Source: Deltaproteobacteria bacterium
GTDB taxonomy: Bacteria > Desulfobacterota > Deferrisomatia > Deferrisomatales > BM512
Assembly (NCBI GenBank): GCA_030591565.1
Contig: JAUVAU010000025.1
Location: 1-32,302, forward strand
Direction of reading: 5' to 3'
DNA: 32,302 nt
The notes beneath the pieces were generated by a model, which was not told the origin of the DNA, did not search any database, and worked only from the letters and a program-made list of their open reading frames with translations. Below are positions 7,368 to 13,857 of this stretch, piece after piece (positions within the stretch are counted from its first letter, which is position 1; the number at the start of each line of letters is the position of its first letter). The position numbers were made by a program, and so were the translations under genes.

Positions 7368-8543
7368 CTAAGGGGTGTCGTCTGAAAATTTATCCTTTGG
7401 CGGCCTGGGGCGTTTGCCGCTGCTGAAACTTATGGCGTCCGTGGGGCAGATGTCGATGCAGGTGGCGCAAGAGAAACAATCGGCCACTACCCGTTCCCGT
7501 TTGAGGATCGTTCCCATCACGGTGGATGGGCATGCCTTTTCGCAGGCTCCGCAGGCGATGCACTTGTCGTAGTCCACGTGGATTTTGAAGAGCGCCACCT
7601 TCTCCAGCAGCCAGCCAACTAGGCCGAAGGGGCAGAAGAGATGACACCAGGGGCGGTAGACGAATAGCGACGCAATCAGCAGCGCACCGATGAAACCGAT
7701 TCCCACGGAGGTCAGCGCCAGTGGCTTGAATATTTTGAAGGGGTCGATGGGGTGTATTATGTCGATTCCCCAACCAAAGGCAATGGCAGTGAAGAGGGTG
7801 AAAAAGCCGATGCGTATCGCGTTTGAGAGGGCAAAGGGAATCTTCACCTGGGGGATGAGACCTTTTTTGTCCTTTCCGTCCCTGTTGAGGCGAAATATCA
7901 AGTCCTGCAACGCTCCTGCCTGACAACCCCAGGAACAGATGAATTTATTGGCCACGACGACCGTGAACAAAAATATCACCATGGCGATCATGCGCGGGGG
8001 GAAGATCACGCCCGTCTCGCCGTAGAGGGCGATGGCGTCCTTCAGCGTGCCCATCGGCCCCGGGTCCGAACCCATTATCACGCCGAAGATTACGATTGCA
8101 GAGAGGTAGAGTGCTTTTCGCCGCCGGGGTGTGATCGCCTTTTTCTTCAGCAACACGAAGGCAAAACCCATGAAGGCGAACCAGAGGATGAACTTGATGG
8201 TTATATGGACCCAGCTCTTGCTCGACTCCTCGGCGGCGATGACCACGGCGTTGTCCAGGCGGGCCTGAATCTCATCGCGGCTAAGATTGAAAGACTGGAC
8301 CCTTCTTCCCAGCTCTTCCATACCTTTGAGTTCAAACACCTCGCGCAATACAGGCTTTTCAATGCCAAGTTCCAGCCCCAGCTCCCCCACCGTCATCCCC
8401 TCTTTGACCACCACTTTGGGAATCTCAGGAATTTCCTCGGCTTTTGCAGACCAGAGGGAGGTTGAGAGCAGGGAAAAACCTACAATGAGGGCTACGAGCA
8501 GGGTGAAAGAAACAAGTAAGCGAAGGTTACTGCGGCTTTTCAT
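7368..8543 (-). CDS. NapH-type membrane polyferredoxin with N-terminal extracytoplasmic domain
   Basis: The protein has 391 residues. Membrane segments appear at about 9-28 (signal anchor), 113-132, 145-158, 185-200, 243-262 and 278-296. Between the first two is a soluble domain (34-110) with short helical units. Two CxxxCP-type membrane motifs (C203/C207, C300/C304) and two cytoplasmic 4Fe-4S sites (C328, C331, C334, C338; C356, C359, C362, C366) place it in the NapH/NosR-C/CcoG group, which exchanges electrons between quinol and Fe-S or redox partners. The start is ATG 8543, with AAGGA about ten bases upstream. It lies between the DUF302 and HdrB/GlcF-like genes on the same strand; the electron partner is unknown. 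The N-terminal domain is the unusual part. Confidence 0.8.
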   Translation of the reverse strand: MKSRSNLRLLVSFTLLVALIVGFSLLSTSLWSAKAEEIPEIPKVVVKEGMTVGELGLELGIEKPVLREVFELKGMEELGRRVQSFNLSRDEIQARLDNAVVIAAEESSKSWVHITIKFILWFAFMGFAFVLLKKKAITPRRRKALYLSAIVIFGVIMGSDPGPMGTLKDAIALYGETGVIFPPRMIAMVIFLFTVVVANKFICSWGCQAGALQDLIFRLNRDGKDKKGLIPQVKIPFALSNAIRIGFFTLFTAIAFGWGIDIIHPIDPFKIFKPLALTSVGIGFIGALLIASLFVYRPWCHLFCPFGLVGWLLEKVALFKIHVDYDKCIACGACEKACPSTVMGTILKRERVVADCFSCATCIDICPTDAISFSSGKRPRPPKDKFSDDTP

Positions 8544-8588
8544 GGACTGAACATCCTTTGGGATACGGTTGCGACGATTTCAGACCGA

Positions 8589-9008
8589 TTATAGCGCCAG
8601 GGAGATCAACTTGGTTATGGAGTCAAATGATTGTGGCAGGGTGACCGAAAATTTTTCGTCGTCAAGTAAGTCTGCCACAAGTTTGGAGTTGAAGCGTAAC
8701 ATTCTCACCTGTGTTTTGCCGTCGCGGGTAAATACTGTGATGAATTTGGGTATCAATGCTGCGCGCTCAGGGTTTGCGACCATGCTTTTGGAGGCCTTGG
8801 CGGGGCTGCATACCTGCACCATGTGAATATCAAAGTCGGTGGGCACCGTTTCGCCATGTCGGCTGAAGGTCTCCGCCATATTCATCTTGTCGCGGTTGTG
8901 TATCAGAAAACCCTGCGGCGAGGCCAGCTGCTCAAAAGAGTCGATGAATTGTTCGATGGATTTATCTGTGGTAGCGCAGAAGATATCGGCGCTCTCGTTT
9001 GTACGCAT
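8589..9008 (-). CDS. DUF302 family protein
   Basis: This 139-residue protein has no signal peptide. The pattern of an N-terminal strand, a helix (SIEQFIDSFEQLA), a GFLIHNRDKMNM strand with following helix, then MVQVCSPAKASKSMVANPERAALIPKFITVF corresponds to DUF302, whose hallmark is C-N/S-P-x-x-A followed by a P-x-x-x-x-L-x-P strand. The function of DUF302 is unknown; I associate the family with sulfur and redox loci. The start ATG 9008 has GGAG eight bases upstream. The gene sits between a BASS-type transporter (64 bases upstream) and the polyferredoxin (45 bases downstream), all on the minus strand, so a shared transcript is likely. Confidence 0.65.
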   Translation of the reverse strand: MRTNESADIFCATTDKSIEQFIDSFEQLASPQGFLIHNRDKMNMAETFSRHGETVPTDFDIHMVQVCSPAKASKSMVANPERAALIPKFITVFTRDGKTQVRMLRFNSKLVADLLDDEKFSVTLPQSFDSITKLISLAL

Positions 9009-9072
9009 TTATATGGCTCCAGTGTTCTACTGTTAGTGTTCCCGTGTTGGGGATATTTTACCCGAAACGGTT

Positions 9073-10053
9073 TCAGTTGGTCGTTGGGAGAGCTTCCGGA
9101 AAGATTTTATCGGTGAATTTCACGTACCACGCCGCCGACTGCACCTGGATGATGTAGGCCACACACAGGACCAGCGCCGCGTCGGAGCCGGCCTCGCCAA
9201 AGGCGTTAATAGCCACGGCCAGCGCTATGGAGAGGTTGCGCATCACCGTCCCGTAAACCAGCGCAATGGCGTCGCCGCGTGGCAGGAGTTTCTTTCCCAC
9301 CAGGGTGCTAAGCGCAAAGTTGGCGCCGTAGAGTATCAGCAACGGGATGAAGGTCGACACCAGCAGTTGCGGCTCTGCGGCGATCGCCCTGGCCTTGAGC
9401 GCCATGGCGACGAAGACGATGCCCAGGACACCTATGGTGGAGAGCGGTGGAAAGCGCGGAGCCCATACCTCCTGAAAGCCCTTCTGTCCATGGCGGCGGA
9501 TCAGGGTCTGCTGCGTCACAAAGCCCAGCACCATGGGGGCGAAGACGATCAGGGCGATCTGCTTCATCACATTGACGATGTTGATGTCAACGCTGGCCCC
9601 CATCAGAAACTGGACGTAGAAGGGCGTAGCCACCGAACCCAGGGTCAGGCCAACGACCGTCATCTTCACAGCGGCGGCCAGGTTGCCCCTGGCGAAACCC
9701 GTCCAGGAGATCGTCATCCCGCTGGTGGGAACCAGCGACGCCAGGAGAAGGCCCAGCGCCATGTAGGGCTGGTCGGCGAAAAACACCTTGCCGAGCCCAT
9801 AGGCCAGGAAGGGGATAATGCCGAAGTTGATCAACTGCGCCAAAAGCTGGCTCTTGCCGTCACCGCCCTCCAGGACCTTCTTGATCTTCAGGTTCACCAT
9901 CATCGGGTAGACCATGAGGAATGTGAGCGGCATGATCGCTGCCTTCAACGACTTGGCCTCGAAAAAGACGCCGAATAAAAATCCCATGACCATAAGCACG
10001 GGGATGGCGACGATCAGGTTTTTGTTCAGGGAGCGCATAATTTTCCAAAACAT
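9073..10053 (-). CDS. BASS-family (bile acid:Na+ symporter / Acr3-like superfamily) membrane transporter
   Basis: The protein has 326 residues from ATG 10053, chosen because GGAG lies seven bases upstream and the protein then begins right before the first membrane helix. The open frame extends 48 codons further but encodes a basic, unconvincing leader. About ten hydrophobic helices are visible, including the conserved PTSGMTISWTGFARGN crossover and VYGTVMRNLSIALAVAINAFG, matching the SBF/BASS fold (PF01758). Family members move bile acids, organic acids, sulfur compounds or, in the Acr3 branch, arsenite. No arsenate reductase or ArsR gene is adjacent, so the arsenite role is not supported. 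The gene heads a minus-strand run with DUF302 and Fe-S genes. Confidence 0.75.
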   Translation of the reverse strand: MFWKIMRSLNKNLIVAIPVLMVMGFLFGVFFEAKSLKAAIMPLTFLMVYPMMVNLKIKKVLEGGDGKSQLLAQLINFGIIPFLAYGLGKVFFADQPYMALGLLLASLVPTSGMTISWTGFARGNLAAAVKMTVVGLTLGSVATPFYVQFLMGASVDINIVNVMKQIALIVFAPMVLGFVTQQTLIRRHGQKGFQEVWAPRFPPLSTIGVLGIVFVAMALKARAIAAEPQLLVSTFIPLLILYGANFALSTLVGKKLLPRGDAIALVYGTVMRNLSIALAVAINAFGEAGSDAALVLCVAYIIQVQSAAWYVKFTDKIFPEALPTTN

Positions 10054-10293
10054 CGTGAGACTCCAAAAAATGGGAAACCGTGCCCAATAAGTATTTAACT
10101 CAAAATTAAGTGGTTTATGCTTTTGATGCTGCGCTCCCCATTTCGTTTCAAAGAAAAAAAGCTCCCTCCGCCTGTAACGTAACCGCGTGCGCCGCATCTC
10201 ACCTATCTGTTATTCAGGTATTCACACATTTTTGAGGTGTATATCGGGTGGCCACTTACCCGCCGCCTCCCCAGCGCTTGAAAGGGTTTTGCA
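10054..10293. other. Divergent intergenic region between BASS transporter and small Met-rich gene
   Basis: This 240-base AT-richer spacer separates two divergent transcription units and should hold both promoters. I see no good -35/-10 pair, palindrome or terminator in it. The open frame that extends the transporter upstream to 10197 lacks a ribosome site and was not used. Confidence 0.4.
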
Positions 10294-10521
10294 TTGATCT
10301 CGCTCGCCAAGAAAAAATGGTTCCGCTTTCTCTGGGTGGTTATCTTCGGAGCCAGCTGCTTTACCCTCGGTTATTCCTTGAAACCCAAGGCCGGCTCCGG
10401 CAGCCGGAGTAACCGGATGGAGATGCTCAAAAAGATGCAAGGCCAGAGTATGAGGATGCCCAGCCAGGGGATGAGGATGCCCACGCGGGTCGCTCCTGCG
10501 CGACGGATGGGGAACAGATAG
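10294..10521 (+). CDS. Small Met-rich single-pass membrane protein
   Basis: This 75-residue protein starts at TTG 10294, the only in-frame start after a stop at 10279; AAAGGG lies seven bases upstream. Layout: a KKK N-terminus, one membrane helix (about 9-28), then a Gly/Ser linker and a tail holding eight methionines, in MEMLKKMQGQSMRMP and a second MRMP repeat, plus arginines. By the positive-inside rule the Met-rich tail faces the periplasm. A Cys in GASC at residue 22 is lipobox-like but lacks the usual Leu at -3. The stop TAG shares a base with the GTG of the next gene, so the two are translationally coupled. Met-rich tails of this sort can bind Cu(I); that role is inferred. I recognise no family. 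Confidence 0.6.
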   Translation: MISLAKKKWFRFLWVVIFGASCFTLGYSLKPKAGSGSRSNRMEMLKKMQGQSMRMPSQGMRMPTRVAPARRMGNR

Positions 10522-11363
10522 TGGCGCTGAACGTGAAGAACATCCTGCCAACCCTGCTGGCGATCCCGAAGCGTCGGATAACCCAGGTATTTGCGCTGAT
10601 ATTTTCCAACGCGTACTTCCTCTCGGCGCTCTCCTATATCCCCTGCGGATACCTGCAATGCTCCAACTGCGCCATCTCCACCTTCGCCTGCCCCCTGATC
10701 CTGATACAGAGGGGTGCGGTGGTCGTCTCGATGGGCATGTTCAGTATGATGAGCGCCAAGATAATAGCCTCGGTGGGCGGAGCGCTGGCGATGCTCGCGC
10801 TCTTTGGCGCGCTCTTCGGGACCTGGGGCTGCGGGTGGCTCTGCCCCTTCGGCTTCGTCCAGGATATGCTGGGCAAGATTCCCGTGAAAAAATTTACCCT
10901 CCCGGGTTGGGCCGGGCATTTGAGAATCCCGATCTTCATAGCTGCTGTCGTGATCGTGCCCTATCTGACAAACTCCATGTTCTTCTGCGATATCTGCCCC
11001 CCCGGTGCGATAAACCGCATCTGGCAACAAGCGGCGGGGATTCCACTGTTTTTTAAAAGCCCCGAGGGTGTGCTCGCAGTAATCTCCGTGGGGCTCATGG
11101 TCGCGCTGCTGTTTGCCTCTGTGTTTATCCAGCGGCCATTTTGTACCCTGCTCTGCCCCATAGGCGGGGTGATGGGTTTATTCAACAAGATTTCCGGAGT
11201 ATTCATCAAAGTGGACCATGAAAGTTGCGTCGAGTGCAATCTCTGCAAAAAAGCATGTCCACAGGGGCTGGACCCAGTGAAAACCCCCGCCCACACACAG
11301 TGCACACGCTGCCTTGAGTGCACCGGTAGCTGCGACCATCTGAATCTGAAACTACGCCTCTGA
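10521..11363 (+). CDS. NapH/YccM-type membrane polyferredoxin
   Basis: The protein has 280 residues, starting at GTG 10521, which shares one base with the TAG of the small Met-rich gene. Membrane helices lie at about 22-40, 66-100, 134-152 and 183-203. Cysteines: an early cluster C42, C47, C50, C57 typical of polyferredoxins whose first loop reads C-x2-C...CP; membrane motifs C104/C108 (CGWLCPFG), C156/C159 and C208/C212 (CTLLCPIGG); and two ferredoxin sites (C236, C239, C242, C246; C261, C264, C267, C271). Such proteins take electrons from quinol or ferredoxin and pass them across the membrane, in some cases to metal-reducing or cofactor-maturation partners. It is a paralogue of the 391-residue polyferredoxin on the other strand. 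Confidence 0.8.
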   Translation: MALNVKNILPTLLAIPKRRITQVFALIFSNAYFLSALSYIPCGYLQCSNCAISTFACPLILIQRGAVVVSMGMFSMMSAKIIASVGGALAMLALFGALFGTWGCGWLCPFGFVQDMLGKIPVKKFTLPGWAGHLRIPIFIAAVVIVPYLTNSMFFCDICPPGAINRIWQQAAGIPLFFKSPEGVLAVISVGLMVALLFASVFIQRPFCTLLCPIGGVMGLFNKISGVFIKVDHESCVECNLCKKACPQGLDPVKTPAHTQCTRCLECTGSCDHLNLKLRL

Positions 11364-11491
11364 TCCGCCGTTTACACAGAGGAGGGGCTGGCGTGGATTA
11401 CGTGCCCCCAGCGGCGACCACGTAGACATCAATAGTTATGTCGGAAGCGTTAAAGATAAGCGCGTATAAGGGTTGCAATTCCCTGCACTAG
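11364..11491. other. Gene-free spacer left of the MITE-like element
   Basis: Together with the element, the gene-free gap runs from 11364 to 11739. In this left part I see only a short inverted repeat, TACGTG ... CACGTA (about 11400-11425), not followed by a T run. No ORF with a ribosome site and no clear terminator for the upstream polyferredoxin gene was found. Confidence 0.5.
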
Positions 11492-11721
11492 GAGGCTGTT
11501 GAGAAACTCTCCCGAAGCGAGGAGTAACGCTAAACGGGAGATTTTAGCCGATGTCGGGCAAGCCTCCAACTAAGCCGACAATAAACTGGAAACCCCGAAG
11601 ATCATTCGAGGAGTAGGAAGGGAAGAAAAATGACCACAGGCATACTGATAGGTATTTCGAGGATCATTTTTCGCCCCCTGACAACGTCAATCGGAGGATA
11701 TCCGGGGTTTTTCAACAAGCT
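11492..11721. mobile_element. MITE-like non-autonomous element flanked by CTAG
   Basis: The ends are imperfect inverted repeats: GAGGCTGTTGAGAAACTC on the left, and AGCTTGTTGAAAAACCCC when the right end is read on the minus strand. CTAG lies directly outside both ends (11488-11491 and 11722-11725), fitting a 4-bp target duplication at a palindromic site. The 230-bp interior has no convincing ORF. It contains hairpins (TCTCCCG 11508-11514 with CGGGAGA 11535-11541 followed by TTTT; an inner AACCCCG/CGGGGTT pair; and GAAAAATGA/TCATTTTTC). Ends of the GGCTGTTGA-AAAAC type are common on insertion sequences, so a helper transposase may exist elsewhere. The element lies 18 bases past the QueG-like stop codon. 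Confidence 0.6.
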
Positions 11722-11739
11722 CTAGGGCGCACCTGTCTG

Positions 11740-12501
11740 CTACTGCCCCACCGGACATACCGCCATGCAATTGAAGCACTGGTACTGGAAGCCGATGAAG
11801 CCCGCCTGGTAGAGCTTCCAGAAATGGGGATCGGCGAGCATCGCTTTCTTCTGCTCCGGCTCGGCGTCTATCAGCTTCATCCCGAACCTGATAGCGCCGC
11901 CGATGCCATAGGGTTGGCTGTTGGACAGACATCTGCCAACGTGGGTCTTACCCTCCACATCCAGGGCGTTAGCGGGGCAGCTCTCCACGCAGAGGTCGCA
12001 CTCAATGCAAAGATCATCGGTCACCACCGCATCGGAGTCCAGCTCCAGCTGGGTGAGCACGGCGGTAAATACCATCCTCGTGCCCATTTCCGGGTGTATG
12101 ACGATATTATGCCGTCCCCATGCTCCCAGCCCAGCCGCGACCGCCGCGTGGCGCAGCGAGACCTCGCCCACCGACCCCTTGGTCTCGGCTTCCATCTTCA
12201 TCGGGTAGGAGATGGGCACCGTCATCGTTTTTCCGCCAAACTCCTTTTCGATGAAGCGGGCCACCTTGTAGTTCAGGGAGCGGGAGAACTCCATCACATC
12301 CAACCGGCCATTCATGGCGATCTCTTTGTTGTCGCTCTCACAGCTGGAAAGCTCCCTGTAGGCGATAACAACGAGTGATTTGACACCGGGCAGAATCGAC
12401 TCCAGCGCGGGTGACAGCGGGCTGTCGTAGTCGGCAGCCGCAACAAATCCAACGTCGTCACCGCCTTCAGCCAGTACGTACTTCCTGATTTTTTCTTTCA
12501 T
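11740..12501 (-). CDS. QueG-like 4Fe-4S protein
   Basis: The protein has 253 residues. The N-terminal half has the epoxyqueuosine-reductase-like layout, including LPGVKSLVVIAY (37-48) and RHAAVAAGLGAWGRHN (117-132), which corresponds to QueG's A-x-x-x-GLG-W-x-GKN element. The C-terminal half has one full ferredoxin motif (C165, C168, C171, C175), a lone C191 and a final C242, C245, C249. It is shorter than QueG (about 350-380 residues), stopping just after the last Cys motif, and does not look like the housekeeping queuosine enzyme. The MITE-like element begins 18 bases after the stop, so a short tail may have been lost. A GAGAGGG ribosome site precedes ATG 12501. It belongs with the Cys-protein and TetR genes upstream. 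Confidence 0.7.
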   Translation of the reverse strand: MKEKIRKYVLAEGGDDVGFVAAADYDSPLSPALESILPGVKSLVVIAYRELSSCESDNKEIAMNGRLDVMEFSRSLNYKVARFIEKEFGGKTMTVPISYPMKMEAETKGSVGEVSLRHAAVAAGLGAWGRHNIVIHPEMGTRMVFTAVLTQLELDSDAVVTDDLCIECDLCVESCPANALDVEGKTHVGRCLSNSQPYGIGGAIRFGMKLIDAEPEQKKAMLADPHFWKLYQAGFIGFQYQCFNCMAVCPVGQ

Positions 12502-12554
12502 TTCAGCCCTCTCCTCGTTGCCTTCTCCCCACCATCGTTATGCTGCGCGAGTCC

Positions 12555-12593
12555 AGTTTGCACCGCCGATTTGTACCGCCGGGTTGTACCGTT
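12555..12593. repeat. Three imperfect 13-bp direct repeats
   Basis: AGTTTGCACCGCC, GATTTGTACCGCC and GGGTTGTACCGTT follow each other without gaps in the spacer between the QueG-like gene and the Cys-containing protein gene; the last unit reaches the stop codon of the latter. They look like slippage products; a binding-site array is possible but unsupported. Confidence 0.6.
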
Positions 12594-13068
12594 AACCGTT
12601 TTTTGACGAAGCGCCTCTGCTCTGTCGCAGCAGCGTTGCCGGGCTTCGCCGAACCACCTCGACCTTGGCGACCACCTTGCCGTAGCCCATGCATTCCACT
12701 CCAACATCCTGACAGGAAATCTGCCGGGCAAAATGAAAATCCTGAGGGTCCAGTCCCTCGCTCAACCGTTCATTAATCAGCGCCACCGGCAGGTTGAGTT
12801 GCGAAACGAGATAGACGCAAACCCGCTTGGGGCAAAGCGCACTTATGAAATTTCCGTCAGCGTCGAGTACCAGCCGTTGCCCTATGGTGTGGCGCGAGTT
12901 GCAATTTTCCGAGCCGACAATCTCAACCTGGATGGAGCAGCTTTGCGATGCCGCCGACAACCGCTCCACATGCCGAACCCGGTGACCGCCCTCCTTGAAC
13001 GTCTTGATCTCGTCGGGCGAGTACCCCACACGTTTTGCGAAACCGTTAACCGCTGAATTTGACTCCAC
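12592..13068 (-). CDS. Conserved Cys-containing protein (TIGR04076-like), unknown function
   Basis: The protein has 158 residues, starting at GTG 13068 with AGGGG seven bases upstream. The N-terminal 35 residues hold a possible helical segment. The core (about 43-138) has a strand, C56, GQRLVLDADGNF, then CPKRVC (79-84), a helix, the SEGLDPQDFHFARQISCQDVGVEC element (C119, C126) and a last GYGKVVAKVEV strand. The plan of short strand, G-x-x-F/L-x-x-D, then CP followed by a helix resembles the uncharacterised TIGR04076 domain, and the CPKxxC...CxDVGxxC form recurs as a hypothetical in anaerobes. Six cysteines suggest a metal or redox role (inference). It lies 26 bases after the TetR gene and before the QueG-like gene on the same strand. 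Confidence 0.6.
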   Translation of the reverse strand: MESNSAVNGFAKRVGYSPDEIKTFKEGGHRVRHVERLSAASQSCSIQVEIVGSENCNSRHTIGQRLVLDADGNFISALCPKRVCVYLVSQLNLPVALINERLSEGLDPQDFHFARQISCQDVGVECMGYGKVVAKVEVVRRSPATLLRQSRGASSKNG

Positions 13069-13094
13069 CAGACCACCCCTTTCAAATGAGTTGA

Positions 13095-13691
13095 TTACCT
13101 CTTCAAGGCCTCCAGGAAAGTTCTCGTCTGGGAGACACTCGTTTCCAGCAGCCTGCGATCCCTGCTCGCCGTGTAAAGAGCTGTGGCGCCGTTGAGGTTG
13201 ATAATTATGAAGTCGGCCACTTCACGCGAATCGACCTCCTCGGAGATCAAGCCCCGCTCCTTCGCCTCCTCCAGCCAGGAGGCCAGCAACTTCGAGAAAC
13301 GTACAAACCCCTTCAATATGCGTCTGGTCATCGCATCGGATCGTCCGGAGACATCCAGCAAGCAGTTGAGAAAGAAACACCCACCGGCAAACACCCCCTC
13401 TCCCACATAATCAAGCAGGTCGTGTTCAACAACCTTGCAGATACGCTCGACCGGGTCATCTATGGCGCTGGCATCGCGAAAAACGATCCCCCTCCAGATC
13501 AGGACAGCCTCTTCGTAGGCGTTGTTCCAAAGCTCCTCCTTGCTGCGAAAGTGCCCGTACAACCCACCCTTGGTTATGCCGACCTCCTCCATCACGTCGT
13601 GAATGGAAGTGCCGAAATAACCCTTCACCGAGAAGAGCTGAAGAGTTGCCTCCAATATGCGCTGCCGAGTAACTTCTCCCTTAGAGGGCAT
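13095..13691 (-). CDS. TetR/AcrR family transcriptional repressor
   Basis: The protein has 198 residues from ATG 13691, which has AGGAG seven bases upstream; an earlier in-frame start would place the operator inside the gene. The DNA-binding domain covers about 8-54 (RQRILEATLQLFSVKGYFGTS..., then VGITKGGLYGHFRSKEELW). The ligand domain includes GGCFFLNC (103-110), a cysteine-bearing motif shared with NemR-like repressors that sense electrophiles or oxidants; that sensing role is inferred. The palindrome at 13722-13737 is its probable operator. It heads a likely three-gene minus-strand operon with the Cys-containing protein and the QueG-like Fe-S protein, so it probably represses itself and them. 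Confidence 0.85.
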   Translation of the reverse strand: MPSKGEVTRQRILEATLQLFSVKGYFGTSIHDVMEEVGITKGGLYGHFRSKEELWNNAYEEAVLIWRGIVFRDASAIDDPVERICKVVEHDLLDYVGEGVFAGGCFFLNCLLDVSGRSDAMTRRILKGFVRFSKLLASWLEEAKERGLISEEVDSREVADFIIINLNGATALYTASRDRRLLETSVSQTRTFLEALKR

Positions 13692-13721
13692 AGCTGTTCT
13701 CCTGGTACAGGAAGCATAATA

Positions 13722-13737
13722 AACCAACCGGTCGGTT
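13722..13737. promoter_or_regulatory. Palindromic operator for the TetR-family repressor
   Basis: The 16-bp sequence AACCAACCGGTCGGTT is a palindrome with one mismatched pair, centred on ACCGGT, of the type bound by TetR-family dimers. It lies 30 bases upstream of the repressor's ATG and directly after its predicted -10 box, the usual place for autorepression. Confidence 0.75.
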
Positions 13738-13739
13738 TT

Positions 13740-13769
13740 TATTTAGCACTACTACACCACTGACGTCAA
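13740..13769 (-). promoter_or_regulatory. Promoter of the TetR operon
   Basis: On the minus strand: -35 TTGACG (13769-13764), an 18-base spacer, and -10 TAAATA (13745-13740). The start point would fall in the operator at 13722-13737, so bound repressor would block initiation. The -10 matches only moderately. Confidence 0.45.
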
Positions 13770-13796
13770 GCGCTTTATCCTGCCCAGAGTTAAGCC

Positions 13797-13843
13797 AGCC
13801 AAGGTTCTGGTCAGCCAAAGTTCTGCCAGCCAGGGTTCTGCCA
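13797..13843. repeat. Three short direct repeats (15-16 bp period)
   Basis: AGCCAAGGTTCTGG, AGCCAAAGTTCTGC and AGCCAGGGTTCTGC begin at 13797, 13813 and 13828 in the spacer between the TetR promoter and the end of the response-regulator gene. No function is evident. Confidence 0.7.
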
Positions 13844-13857
13844 GTGCGCTTGAAAGG

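Noticed and set aside
9367-9978. 203-codon plus-strand ORF
   Set aside because: Antisense to the BASS transporter, with no family resemblance; open because of GC-rich codon use.
9073-10053. Assignment of the BASS transporter as an arsenite exporter (Acr3)
   Set aside because: No arsenate reductase, ArsR or arsenic-linked gene is nearby, and the superfamily has many other substrates.
11740-12501. Call of the QueG-like gene as the housekeeping epoxyqueuosine reductase
   Set aside because: It is about 100 residues shorter than QueG, is TetR-controlled and lacks tRNA-modification neighbours.
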